NCBI GenBank assembly: GCA_020091685.1
Contig: CM034606.1
Location: 17,686,695-17,750,694 of the forward strand
Reading direction: 5' to 3'
Origin: Lutjanus erythropterus
Lineage: Eukaryota > Chordata > Actinopteri > Lutjaniformes > Lutjanidae
Length of the DNA stretch: 64,000 nucleotides
Part shown: piece after piece, positions 12,630 through 24,100 of the stretch
Layout of the letters: the number at the start of each line of letters is the position of its first letter
Numbering within the stretch: position 1 is the stretch's first letter
The notes under the pieces: model-generated
Seen by the model: the letters and a program-made list of their open reading frames with translations, nothing else
Told to the model about the DNA's origin: nothing
The model's database searches: none
Translations under genes and position numbers: made by a program

Positions 12630-14533
12630 ATGGCTGCTGATGGTATGTTTTGTCATAAAATATGTTGAATGAATAAATGAATACACGTGTGCTTAATATT
12701 CATGGTCAACAGACAGTTGTTTATGCCTCCAACGTCTCACGAAAATCCTCCTGAGAAGTTTAAATTGAGAACATCGGTACGTTAGCTTAGCTGCATGTTA
12801 GCAAGCAGGAGCCCTGCTAACAACTGACTCTTTAAATACAGAGGTACATTTGTAATTTAGTAAAATACTACAATTCACTATACTTTTGAACGTATATTTA
12901 CTCAAGGATCGTCGGTACTTAAGTACCATTTAGAGGCACTTATTTTAATCGTTGATATTATTCAATTTTATGTTACTTCTACTTAATTACATTTAAGTCA
13001 AATATTGCAGCAGTTTTCACTCCGATGCATTTATTTCACAGCAATCAGTTTATGAAATACGTTGCTTTGTTATAGATTAATACATGACGTAGTTACAAAT
13101 AGCTCTCCCTCCTACAACACTAAAATGAACTTACATGTTGCATCGATAATAATAATTCAGTAATATGATAATTAAACACTGACAGAGCTCCAGTACTTTT
13201 TTTACTTTAGATACCTAAATGTACATTTTGTTGATAACACTTTCTCTGAGGTAAAATATGACATATTCTCATATTGTTACTTTTACCATTTTTTTTTTAC
13301 TGATATAAATAATCAGAATTATTTTTCCACCACTGCTCTAATGTAAAGAACTGTCAGTTTTCTTCATTGTTAAGAATCGTGACATCCTCATTAAATTTAG
13401 TTGCCTTCAAAGTTATTTGAAAATATTTGTATACAGATATCACATATCTATTTAGTATGTTCTATGTCTGCTAAATCCTGATTAATAAATAGTGAAATTC
13501 AGAGTATTTATAGCAGCCCTATTGCATCAAATGAAGATTGTTGACCTGATGTGCAGCACTGTAGTGTATATCAATTTATGTTTGCCTGTGACTCAGAAGG
13601 ATATGTTTGGTATCTCTAAAAACAGCACTTTCTACACGAATTAAAAGCTTAAACGAAGCTCTGCTGCATAATGCGTTTGTAATGATTGGTTCTGCAGGAC
13701 AGAGGTTTATTAAAGGATGAGCTAAGATTTTTCAAGTCTCTCTTAATAAAATATTTATATGCCCATATGTACATTGAGTTATTAGCTGCTGTAATCAAGA
13801 GCTGAAAAGATTAGTCCATTGATCTATTAGTCATCAGACAGAAAATTATCATGCAGCCATTTTGATAACCAATTAATCATTTAAGTTATACGTTGAGCAA
13901 TAATACCAAACATTATCTGGTTGCAGCTTTTCAGATGTGAGGCGTTGGTGATTTTCTTTGTCATATAGCAAAGCAAACTGAACATCTTTTGGTTTTGGGC
14001 TGTTGGTCAAAAACAAGAAATTGTAACGTAACTCCCTGGGTTATAATGGGAATCTTTATTTAGGCCTATTTATTTGAACTATTAATTAATTGAGAAACTA
14101 ATGGCTAGATTAATCAATAATGAAGATAATCATTAGTTCCAGCCCTACTGTTACTATTCCTCCTGTCCATACTGGCGTTGAAAAGATCTTTTTCTACCAC
14201 ACAAAACAGAACAAAACAAAACCCTGCACCCACCTTCAGTATGCTGTCTCCCACCCACGCTACACAGGATTCTGGATAACCAATGCTTTAAAGTACAACA
14301 AAGGAATGTCTTTTGTGTTACGTCTTTTTTTTTTTTACTAGGACAGCAGCATCTTTAAATCTTTAATTGCTTCCTTTCCAGTAATCCTCATTTCCCCCCT
14401 ATGTCTTCCAGGGCCTATTGCCCGTCCAGCAGCTCCATGCTCCTCCTGCTTTGGACACCACTGCTCCCTGGCTGCAAGATCCTCTCATCAGTGTGACTCT
14501 GCAAACCTGAGCTCAATACACTCCGAACATTAG
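12630..14533 (+). CDS. Putative two-exon micropeptide gene, 44 aa
   Basis: Exon 1 codes ATGGCTGCTGATG (12630-12642) and is followed by a strong donor GTATGT. Exon 2 begins at 14412 after the polypyrimidine acceptor CCCCTATGTCTTCCAG. The frame runs to TAG at 14531-14533, and AATAAA follows at 14539-14544. The predicted product starts MAADGPIARPAAPCSSCFGH, is rich in Ser, Ala, His and Cys, and has no signal peptide or membrane segment. I do not recognise it. The exon structure, promoter-like block and poly(A) signal suggest a real transcript. The peptide composition is not convincing, so this may be a noncoding RNA, or exons may be missing from the 1.77 kb intron, which holds two repeats. Confidence 0.3.
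12838..13335. repeat. Dispersed teleost repeat, probably DNA-transposon derived
   Basis: The motifs TTTACTCAAGGATCGTCGGT, GGTACTTAAGTACC (12914 on), TTACTTCTACTTAATTACAT and a later ACTTTAGATACCTAAATGTA match a dispersed teleost repeat I know from memory (ACTCAAGTACTGTACTTAAG type). The copy is degenerate and its limits are approximate. Confidence 0.5.
13797..14147 (-). mobile_element. hAT-like MITE, 351 bp
   Basis: The right end AGTTCCAGCCCTA is the inverse of the family start TAGGGCTGCAACTAAC, and the left end AAGAGCTGAAAAGATTAGTC resembles the other terminus. The inside shows CAGACAGAAAATTATC, TTTTGATAACCAATTAATCA and CTTTTGGTTTTGGGCTGTTGG, typical of this teleost family. The flanking octamers CTGTAATC and CTGTTACT match at 5 of 8 positions, fitting an aged 8-bp target duplication. 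Confidence 0.75.
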
Positions 14534-14538
14534 TCTGC

Positions 14539-14544
14539 AATAAA
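14539..14544 (+). terminator. AATAAA after the micropeptide frame
   Basis: A canonical poly(A) signal five bases after the stop codon of the putative small gene. It supports a transcript ending near 14560. Confidence 0.4.
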
Positions 14545-16780
14545 CACATAGCCCAGTGTGTATTATATGATGAGATTTACAAAGTAGCAGTGTCTGAAAT
14601 TTAACCCCTCTGGAAGAATGGATGAAAACATAACTTTTTTCGTGACCATACACAAAATAATTATTTTAATACAGTGACTCACACAAGGCAAAAGATTCAT
14701 TCATTATCTCTCTACTACACACGGTTGTACAACAAAATCTGAGTCATAGTCCCTTTATGCTACTCACAAAACAAATATCATTCAGAATGAAAGGTAAATA
14801 ATTTGTGAAGCAGTGACATTTATTATTAACCTTGTTCTGCATGTTCTAAAAAAATAAAGCTTATAAGTTGCAAAAAAAGAAGAAATGAAGGAAGAATTCA
14901 CTACCTATGAAATGAATTTACCACTCTCAGGCTTTAGCGTGTTGGCTTTCAGCAATATTGAAATTAGTGGAAGTATTTTTCTTTTTCTTTCTTATTTTAT
15001 ATATGATTTAGGAACAATCCTTACTGTAAAATATCTACAAAGGAAACATATAGGAAACAAAATAAGTGAAAGGGTTATTGACTCTACACTGTAAGTCACC
15101 TCTGGCAGCAGTTGCAGGCTGGAGTACACATGAATGGATCTGTGGTTTCCCTGTGCATCTTCGTAAAAGCGCAGAAGCTCTATCAAGTTGCATGGGGAGT
15201 TGTTAGTCATTTTCATGCCCTGCCTCGCATTTTCAAATGGATTGTGATCTAGACTTGATTTTATGTACAGGGCAATTCTCTTATAATAGAATAAGTGTTT
15301 TTCCAAATGGCTGTTAAAATGACTGAAGCAGGTCTTCCTCCAGGACCTGGAGAGGATGGTGTGCCTCTGTAAATGTGCAGCGCTTTCCTTATATCAAATA
15401 TTCTATTTTGTGAGATGAGTTTTAAAGTTGCAGTAGGCTTTGTGGTGGCCTGCCACACCCAAGTGCCCTGCTCACATGCCCTGAGAACGGCCTGTTTAAA
15501 GCAGATTTACAGCATTGCTATTTGATATTTCTATTTGAAAGTTGTTCAGTCATAATTTAATTCAATTTACTAACTAGCAGTTGGACAATGCTGATAGGGC
15601 AGTATTTAAAGTAATATCACCTGTCACATCTTGATTACACACAAGTGACCTCCATTCAGCTTAATTATGTGACTTCTGGAAACAGTTTGCTACATAAATA
15701 ATTGTATAGACATTGAAGTGTTCTTTTGTTATGATGAATTAGACCAAGCATTTTGCCCAAAAGTGTGTGGGTAAAAAGGGGTCAACCTCACACAAATTGC
15801 AATATAAAGAAACTCAACAGATTTTGTGCCCTCAGTGTGTTGTGAATGAGAGGGAAAGAAGGACAATTTTGATATGATGCTATCAAAATGCCTTTTTAGC
15901 ACAGTCATTTTGTGAGGAAAAAAAGAGGTGAACCTCTAATCCATTTCCACTTAAAAATAGCACTTTTAAATTATGGTAAATATATTTGTGACATCCAAAT
16001 TGGCACCTCAAAGTATTTGAAGGAATACCTGGAACACGTACAGGTAGTTTTTTTTCTTTATAAAAATATGGCAAGAAAACGAACCCACAAGGTCATTTTG
16101 AGCTTTTTATGCATCTCAGGGTCAAGAATTTCCTTTTGCACTCACTGAACTTCAGTCAGCTCCATGTGTCATGTAAAACAGTTTCATTGTTGACAGGACG
16201 GAAACCTTTATGCGGACATCAGACAAGAAGACATGCACTTTTTTTTTTTAAAACATGGGCAGCAATGTCAAATCGTGGCATCACCGATGGCAGCATTTTT
16301 CAGTACTTTCCCCTGCTTTTGAAATGTTGTAAAAGACATTTATAAAACAGTTGAAAGAGTTTCAGTCAGGTATGTCATATAATGACTGTACTAAATGTGG
16401 GGGGAAAAAATTCCAGTGTGTCAGTGCTTTAAAAAAAAAAAAAAAAAAAAATTTCACAGTACTCTCGCAAATGTGTTATTTTCTTTGACTCAAGAAAATA
16501 TAAAAGAATTATGAAGAGAATATTGTTGCCCTGAAATTTAGGCTTGTGTGGGACTTAAAATAATATGAATGGGAGGTGAAGGTATGACAATAATGCTGTC
16601 TTAATAATGATCAAATTGGGTGGCACCTCTACTTAATTATGCTGTATCATGTATGGTAATTATTTATATAGCCAGGCAAAAGTCACTGTAGACCTAAACG
16701 TTGCAGTATTTCTTCTAATTCTTTCAATTTTGTGTTATTTATTTTGCAGTGTATCCACATACATTAGGCTGCTTTTCACC
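14545..16780. other. Intergenic, AT-rich
   Basis: There is no coding signal. It contains a possible Tc1-derived fragment (listed separately) and an A21 tract at 16431-16451. The ORFs here are short and do not look like protein. Confidence 0.5.
15090..15370 (-). mobile_element. Possible degenerate Tc1-like fragment
   Basis: The order GGCAGCAGTTGCAGGCTGGA, AGCTCTATCAAGTTGCATGG and GGTCTTCCTCCAGGACC, then GAGGATGGTGTGCC, resembles the reverse strand of Tc1-type transposase genes in fish. Divergence is high and no ends are visible. A translated search against Tc1 transposases would test this. Confidence 0.3.
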
Positions 16781-16789
16781 AGCAGCAGC

Positions 16790-17012
16790 AGCTTCACGGC
16801 AGCTTAGCAACGCGGTTGCCGCGCAACACAGAAGTTTCTGGTCGGTGGTGATTTTCAGTTCGGACGTTCATATTTTAATCAACACGTTAGAATCAGGTGT
16901 GCGCGTTAAGTTAGCATCATGATTTAACGCGGCTGCGAAGTTTAACTCACACACTCAGACTCAACAACCGAGACTCTCATTAGATACTTCAGAACAACCT
17001 GTTGGATTTAAG
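16790..17012 (+). promoter_or_regulatory. Probable cystatin promoter and 5' UTR
   Basis: A CpG-richer block directly before the cystatin start codon. It contains GCAACGCGGTTGCCGCGCAA at about 16807, which includes a near-palindromic GTTGCCGCGCAAC resembling an RFX X-box. There is no clear TATA box. The regulatory role is inferred from position and composition. Confidence 0.35.
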
Positions 17013-18727
17013 ATGTTCGTGTGGTTTTGTGTTTTCGTCTGTTTTTCGGCCGCTGAACAAGTGAAAGTCGGTGAGCCACATGAAGTCCCGGTAAACAGCA
17101 CCAGGGTCGTGACGGCAGCACGGTTTGCTGTAGTTGAATTCAACAGAGCCAACACTGAAGACCAGTTTGCCTACAAAATTATGAACATAACATCGGCCAA
17201 AATGCAGGTAAAACTTAATTCCGGGCAGCCCAACATTATTTTAACCCGTAAAGAGATGCCTGTAATGAGTCGAGCTGTTTCCTTTAGGTGGTCGCAGGAA
17301 TAAACTACATCCTGGAGCTGCATCTTGGTCGTACCATGTGCAAGGCAAGCGACACGACTGACGGTGAACCATGTGTTTATCACTCTGAACCCAAGGCAAG
17401 TTCAACATATTGGGTGGTTCATCATAACACACGTGGAGGGGGTGAAAAACGCATCCATGTGGCAAGTGTAATTATGCACCTTATTTTTTCCCTCCAGTGC
17501 AGAAATCGCAGTGTTTGGGAATAACTAGTTAAATGTAATTAAATTACAAAGCTGCTAAAATTGCTGAATGTAATTAAATACCAGTTCTTGATCAAAATGT
17601 TGATGATTACAAAGGGAACACCATATTTTAGGCTACTTTTTAGGTATAAAACCTGTATGATCAGGGCAGGACAATAGGGATTGCCCACTTGCCCTGAGAA
17701 AATAAAATGCCATGCAGGGCAAGCAAAACTGAAAAGAGAAATTTTTGTTAATCTTTAATGGCATAAAATACTGTTTTCAGCCTCAAATATGGAGAATTTC
17801 CTTTTTCTTTTATGATATTAAACTGGATATCTTTGGCTTTTAGACTGTAAAAATGACTTTAAAAAATTGGGGGGCTTTAATGTATAGGACAACTGACGAA
17901 ATGACAGATAAGGGGGAGAGAGTAGGAGAATAGCATGCAGTGAAGGGCTGCAGGTGGATTTGATCCCACGGCCGCTGCAGGGGTCTCACAGCCTCAGTAC
18001 CCGGGGCAGACGACCTACCAATTGAGCTACCAGGCCGCCAAAAAAGTGGCATAATATAATGACATCACCTTTGATTTTGATAAACTGGGATGGACATTTT
18101 TCCATCCTTTTTTTTAATGCAACATTTTATAGACATTTCCACCCTAGATTAATCATGTCAATTAATTTTCAACTTTATTATTTACTAACTGCTGATAACA
18201 CAATTTGCTACAAGGGGCAAGTAAAATTGACTTCAGGCAGGTAGATTTCTGACCCACTTGCCAGACCAGGTAAGTTGGGGAGAAAAAATATACATTGAAC
18301 CTTGATATGTGGAATATAACACTAATTCTGTTTTGCATTTTTGCATCTTTATCTGTGTCAGAAATGCCTTTTTCTTTATTAAATCAGAAAAGGGCTCTAA
18401 CATTGCTGCACAGTGTAAAGCTTGTTTGTTTGAAATGCTCAATTTCAAAGCTGATTAACCTTATTAACTGCAATCAGCCACATAAAATTCGTGTTTTTAA
18501 GACTGTTCAGCTTAGTAAATTACTTTGAAATAATTAAAACGGTTACCTTATTACATTTTTAACAATGTCGCTAGTAATCTGCAACTTTCACATCACCAAG
18601 AAATTGTTAAAGGATGGACTAATTTTCTATTTTATTTCAGGAACTTGAGTGCTACTTCACCGTTACAGAAGTCCCTTGGCAAGATTCACGTGAACTTACT
18701 CAAAAGACATGTCACCTACATAATTGA
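17013..18727 (+). CDS. Secreted type-2 cystatin (cysteine protease inhibitor), 129 aa
   Basis: Three coding exons, 17013-17207, 17288-17395 and 18641-18727 (TGA), the usual three-exon layout of type-2 cystatins. The product has a signal peptide (MFVWFCVFVCFSAA), then the conserved N-terminal Gly (G20), the AARFAVVEFN helix, QVVAG (residues 65-69, split by intron 1) and VPW (112-114). These are the three papain-binding elements. Four Cys (83, 94, 105, 125) can form the two family disulfides. LGRTMCK resembles both cystatin C and cystatin F. N-glycosylation sequons occur at NST (28-30) and NIT (58-60). It should inhibit papain-like (C1) proteases outside cells or in endolysosomes. The length is normal and all key residues are present. 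The exact orthologue (cystatin C-like or CST7-like) cannot be fixed by eye. An ATTAAA poly(A) signal variant lies at 18761-18766. Confidence 0.92.
17508..17655. repeat. hAT-like repeat fragment in cystatin intron
   Basis: It begins GTTTGGGAATAACTAGTTAA with repeated TGTAATTAAATTAC and AATGTAATTAAATACC, like the GTGTTGGGAAGTAACTAGTTAC repeats of teleosts. A related start (GCGTTGGGGAACATTACTTT) occurs at 60373. Ends are not defined. Confidence 0.5.
17868..18040 (-). mobile_element. tRNA-derived SINE
   Basis: Read on the minus strand from 18040, it has a tRNA-like head with an A box (TAGCTCAATTGGTAGG) and a B box (GGGATCAAATCC) about 50 bases apart. A body follows (GCAGCCCTTCACTGCATGC, then CTCTCCCCCTTATC) and ends near CCTATACATTAAAG. 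The structure matches a common percomorph tRNA-SINE. It is not a tRNA gene, because the anticodon and acceptor stems are not intact and a non-tRNA body follows. Confidence 0.85.
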
Positions 18728-18823
18728 TTGATATTATTATTGGTACTGCCGGTGTTGCCCATTAAACGGTTATCACTAAACAATGTTTGTGTATTCATCT
18801 CAAATTTCAGAAATTGCACTTAT

Positions 18824-19127
18824 TAGGGCTACAAGTAACTGTTTTTCATTATCAGTTTAATCTGTTGTTCATTTTCTCAATTATTCAGTTAGTTGTTCCC
18901 AAAACCCAAAGTGAAGTCCTAATGTTTTATTTTAGTCTACAACCCAGAGATATTCGGTTCACTGTCATAGAGAACCAAAGAATCCAGAAAATATTCTCAT
19001 TTGAGAGGCTGCAATAAGAATTTGGACATCTTTTGCTAAAATGACTCAAAACTGTTAATTAAGTAGCAAGTTGGTGATAAATTTTAGTGACAACTAATCA
19101 GTCAATCAAATAATCATTGCAGCTCTG
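18824..19127 (+). mobile_element. hAT-like MITE, 304 bp
   Basis: It starts TAGGGCTACAAGTAACTG and ends TCATTGCAGCTCTG, inverted versions of each other. The inside carries CCCAAAACCCAAAGTGAAGT, ACAACCCAGAGATATTCGGT and ACTGTCATAGAG, the hallmark of this teleost family. The flanking octamers GCACTTAT and GTGCTTAG are loosely alike. It lies just after the cystatin 3' end. Confidence 0.8.
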
Positions 19128-19135
19128 GTGCTTAG

Positions 19136-20965
19136 AATACTGTCCACACCCTGCGTTTATGCTCATAAACCAGTGATTTCATTGGCTCTCAGATATGCCA
19201 CTTGTTCTAACACTGAGCTGAATAAGTTCAGTGACCTGCACTCACTCACTCTGCATTGAATAGGGAGAAAAATGGCATAATTATTCCAGTGAGTGACCGG
19301 GGCAGCTTTACTGTGCCTCATCTCTCAGTGTGTGTCCTGGCAGCTGTACGGCTCTGGTTGCGTGTCAAGCTTGGTCAGACACATGGCTGCTAAACGGAGA
19401 CGAGGCTACACCTCTCCACACTACAGTCGGTCTCCAGAAGGGCTCTGTATGGAGGATTACAGGCATTTTCAGATTACTGCTCAGCAAGACTGAACTGTCT
19501 GCTGCTCTGACCCCCTTTTTTGTACAGGGGGAAATAGACAGCTCACTGATAATATGCAGATAAACATACAGCACAGGGGGGACTTTATGTCAAATATTGT
19601 ATGAGGATATATAAGTGGGTGTAATTTATAATTTATGTACTTAATCTAGTACCATTTTAGGGGTGTTTCAACTACATTTTTCATTACTCTTTCAAGAGAA
19701 GTAAATAAAAAATGATTAGTGATTGATAAAATGTCTCTAACAGTAGTTGCTAAAATAGGAGATATTGCTAAGTGGCATTGGGGTAAAAGAGGCTGCATCT
19801 GTTTGGCTTTGATTACTGTAAACAAGCACATGGATAAGCGGTTAATTCACACACACACTCACACACCCTCTCACCCAGCCCATAATGTCTCTAATCATGG
19901 ATGTCTTAATCAAACTGAGCAAAACATAAAGAATTGGCTGGCACTGTGGATTAGGTAGCAGGGGTTAGGAATGTGGGGGAAGGGGGATCCTCCTTAACGT
20001 GGGATGACTAACATCGAAGCTTCGGTGCCAGGAGTATGCCCTGTCCATCTGCCATTCCACTCACCCACCCACCCACTGACACACTAACAGGTGCGTGCGC
20101 GCAGATACACGTGTGCTTTCCACGCACGCGCTCACATACTCCACCCCGCACTCTGGCCCTACCCCTGTCCTCACTTAGCCTGGGCAGCAGATGGTGAGGG
20201 GTAAGGCTTGTAGCCCCCCCCTCCCCACTCCAAGCCACCAGCCCCATCACCCCCTATTTTTTTTTCCCCCCACGAACTCCACCCCACCCCTCTTTGTGTT
20301 GTTGAAGAGCCTGAGTGTTGAAAGGCGAGCCCCAGCTTGTCTCCCCCCCCACAAATCCTTGGCTGGCTGCCATTGGCGGGACTCAGTCAGGTGTCCTAAT
20401 GCTTCAGTTAGGGGAGGAAACGCTGGTTAATCTGCCCATCGCGTGCCACCGGCCATGGCCTGGCCTCTTTGTGTCTGGCACCCCTCTGATCAGTCCCTCC
20501 ACCCCTTCATCTGTCTTTTCCCCCTTCTCTTCCAACCCAGTTTCTCCACCCCAAGACAGTGTCATCCTTTCTTAAAGATCATCCCCTCTTCTTCCTCTCG
20601 GGACGTGTTTTAACTACATTCTAGACAAATCCAGTAGTTTTGACAGTTGTCCTACATTTCTGTTGATGGATCTGACCATTTTATCATCCCATCAGTTTGC
20701 AGACCCTTCTCTACTTTATGCTGACTCATCATAGGCATCCAGTGTACCTGCACATGCACATTACAGGAGACGTGTTGCTCGTGAATCTTTCACCATTCCT
20801 CTTTGTAACTTATCTGCTGCATCTCACCTACAATACCTAGTCAGGCTTTTCAGTGCATAAATCACACGTATAACTCCAAACATTATTATATTTTACTGTC
20901 CTCACTGATCTCTTTGTCATTCCCAAGTTAAGGTACATCGTTATGAAATAATGTGGGCCAATAGA
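19136..20965. other. Intergenic, with a pyrimidine-rich stretch
   Basis: There is no clear gene. A short CA repeat lies near 19850. From 20040 to 20560 the + strand is strongly C- and T-rich with several C runs and CA/CG dinucleotide patches. A 37-codon frame at 19383-19493 is discussed in the findings. Confidence 0.5.
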
Positions 20966-21181
20966 CCTTTTTCACAGCAGCCATTCTGACATGAAATTGT
21001 AGTTTAAACACAGGTGTAAGCAGTGAAACTTAATTAAGGTTCCATTCCATTCTGGTCAAACAGTCAGGGTGTTGTTATTGTGCATGCTGGCTCAATGGAA
21101 AGGCTCTGCTACACTAAATGGAACAGGTCCTTAATTATTAGAATTTATAACACCTGTGTTTACCCTATTCTTTCATATTAA
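20966..21181 (+). mobile_element. MITE with long inverted ends, copy 1
   Basis: It carries AAACACAGGTGTAA (21006) and, inverted, AACACCTGTGTTTACCCTA (21151 on). The inner AACTTAATTAAGGTTCCATT pairs with AATGGAACAGGTCCTTAATT. The unique core GTCAGGGTGTTGTTATTGTG and TGCATGCTGGCTC is shared with the reversed copy at 59668-59884. The outer left end reads CTTTTTCACAGCAGCCATTC. There is no coding capacity. Confidence 0.75.
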
Positions 21182-24100
21182 TATGTCTGTCATGGAAAAT
21201 GATCTGTTCTATTAGAGGTGCACAGGGACATCATTATCTGTATCAAAAAAACAACAATATTATCTCTGTCTGTTTATGGATAGAGGACCAGAAATGGGCG
21301 TGGTGTATACCAGAAGTAACTTTAACTTGGGCACATAATATTCATTGGCAGTGCAATTTTTGTAACTACAAAGCATCGACATGATTTAATATTGGCATGT
21401 TATTAATGTCTAGCTCTATTTTTAGCTAAAGTCAGTATTAGCAAGAATCTGGAGATACAATGTTATGATTTAATATATTTCAAGGTGATATAACTATTTT
21501 TTAGTATAATCCTAGGAAAACTGATAAAGAACAGACCACTATATGCATAAAATCTGAATTAAAAAGTTTTAAAACTTTTTAATGCAGTCAGAACAGTGAA
21601 GATAGATAACACTGCTATCTAACAGTCGGGGCTTTAAACAACACATGCATGTATCACGATATCATGATACAGTATTTGTACAGTATTTGTAGAATTGACA
21701 TAGTATCACAAAACATAATGTTGCAATACTCAAGTGCAGAAGTGATTTCTTAGACCTCTTGAAGAAGTTCTATAAACTGTGAAGCCCACCACCACTGCCT
21801 GCTATTGAGAAATCAAACTTAATTCTTTTTTTTTATAAATTGAAAGATTCTACTTTGCAGTGGGAATAAAACTACAGTGAAGATGTGCAAGTATATAAAA
21901 ATATTCTTCAGTTGTAGAGAATAATTTTAGTGGATCAGATCAGTGATTGATTAATAATGCACTTTATGTGGCACATTTCAAAATGAAGTTGCTTTACGTG
22001 GTAGACCCAGGATTAAAATATTTAAAGAGTGTATTAAGGAAGATGAGCCCTTTTTTTAATTCTGCCAACATTATCATGATGCTGATTTTTTTTTTCCAAA
22101 CAGAGTAACTTAGGATAGAAGAATCTGTTTCCATTTCCCAAATGTATTTAGATTTGCATGCATACCTACTTTCTATCGAAGTAGCTTCTAAAGGAATACT
22201 TGAAGTGATTAGGGAACACAAACTTCCTGCCTGTTAAATCGTGGATTAACCTATTAATGTACTAGAAGAATGGACTGAAATCTATAGTTTTAAATGTTTC
22301 ATCTTTGTGTGGCTTTCATGTTTTTATTTTGCTCTCGATCTTTCATGCATCAGCACACTGACTTTCACCTACCTCATTATACAGGGCCAGCATCGCCCCA
22401 TACTCCAGGAAGGTGCACTCCTCTGATTAGGATGAATGATGCTTGGATGCTACTTGGAGGAGGTTGATACGGTGCAGTTGCGTAACCAGAGAGGGTCATT
22501 ACCATTTGACCCCTGATGACCCTCTTTTTGATTGACCCTGGGCTTGGTCATCGCTTCAGAGCACAGGCAGGGGTGTAAGGTCAGAGTTCAAAGTATCCTC
22601 AGCTGTGCTGTCATGGAAACAGCAGCGTTTGCTCTTCTGATGGTCAGTTTTAATCTAAGGACAGTTTTTCATTTAAAACCAGAGTTTCATTTGTTGTTCT
22701 CACAAATTTAAAAGGTTTGGTGATTGCTCCTTTAAATCTCTAGAACTACACTTGTTTTTTATGTGGCTGCACAGCCAAAGTTAAGATACATCATATTTAG
22801 ACTAGTATTGAACTATAAATGGCTCTCGTTGTAGTACTGACGCTTCCTGTGTTGTTTTTAGGATAATATGGCTACAAATGTCCCCATGTTGAAGTATCGT
22901 TTTGAACTGCTTGTTACATTTTACTGATTGATTCTTTGTATTTTCTACCTTTTTTTGTATTTTACATGCTGTTTCGGGCTTTCCATCACATGTTCTGTAT
23001 GTGCAGCAAAGCATAGATCTCCTTTCCTCAGTGTTGTGACCAAAGCTTCAGAATCCGCCATTGTGGTCAATCGAAACACACCCGCGGTTTGTTTTTCCAC
23101 TTCCTGTTTGTGACCGTTGTGAAGGGTTTCCTTGCAATCAGTGCTGCGGCAGGGGGGGGTGGTGGAGAGAAAAATCAATACTTTCAATGTAACGTGTAGC
23201 CAATGGAATAAGGGAATGATTTATGTAGGGTGATGGCTACTCCCCGAATCAGATGGGATATGTGTTTGGTAGCCGGATGAGCACAAGGGAGGAGGGGTGG
23301 TGGCACAGCAGCGACCCAGAGCAAGAACAACTATAAAAGGTTAAAAAAAAGTGTGCTTCACTGCTGTTGATCGTGGCACCACTCCTCTCCTCTCCCCGCT
23401 GTCCCTCTCCTCTCTTTTCATCTCTCAAACACACCATGCTCTCTGACTGTCCCGCTTAATCTTAGCGCTGTAGTATTATGAGACTAAAGACCGACGGGAC
23501 GCACGCACACACACATACACACACACTCCCCAGGAGTTTAGCAGGTTGTGGACCACCAGCCAGAAACAGCATATGTCCCTCTCCTCTACAGATTAATGGG
23601 AGCATGTTAATATTACCATACAGTCAGAGAGGAAGGGATAGGGGCAAAGGGGGTAGGGAGGGGTGGGAGATGAAAGGTAGAGGGAGAGTGTAAGAGCCTC
23701 GCAGACAGGCTGAGATTCAGAGGGAAGCACGAGGGAAGAGGAATGAGAGCAAGTCTGCGAGGGAAGGAGGTTGAGAGCAAGTCTTGGAAAGATGGAAGTG
23801 TGGAGGCGGGAAAGAGCGGAGAGAAGCGAGGACATAACAACCATAGAAAAATGTGTGTGTGTATGTGTGTTTGCTTTATTGCAGTGGCCCCACCTACCCC
23901 TCCATCCTGTTAAGGAGGCACAGTCCTACGGAGGAGGGGTAGGATCCCCTCCCTCAGCCACCGACACACACACATACTCTCTCTCTCTCTCTGGCTCATA
24001 CACACACACACTCTCTGCTCCGTGAGGAAGCAGTCGCTGAAGAGCTCTGGATAGACCATGCGAGGTTCTGCAGGTGTCCCACCCTTCTCCCATCACATGG

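Larger units (their letters stand above)
17396..18640 (+). other. GC-AG intron of the cystatin gene
   Basis: The exon 2 boundary reads CCCAAG|GCAAGT, a textbook GC donor with otherwise perfect consensus, and the acceptor is TTTATTTCAG. Splicing keeps the frame (36 whole codons in exon 2) and joins PK to ELECYF. No GT donor nearby keeps both the frame and family length. Confidence 0.8.

Noticed and set aside
17990-18040. tRNA gene on the minus strand
   Set aside because: A and B boxes are present, but the cloverleaf is incomplete and a SINE body follows, so it is a tRNA-derived SINE.
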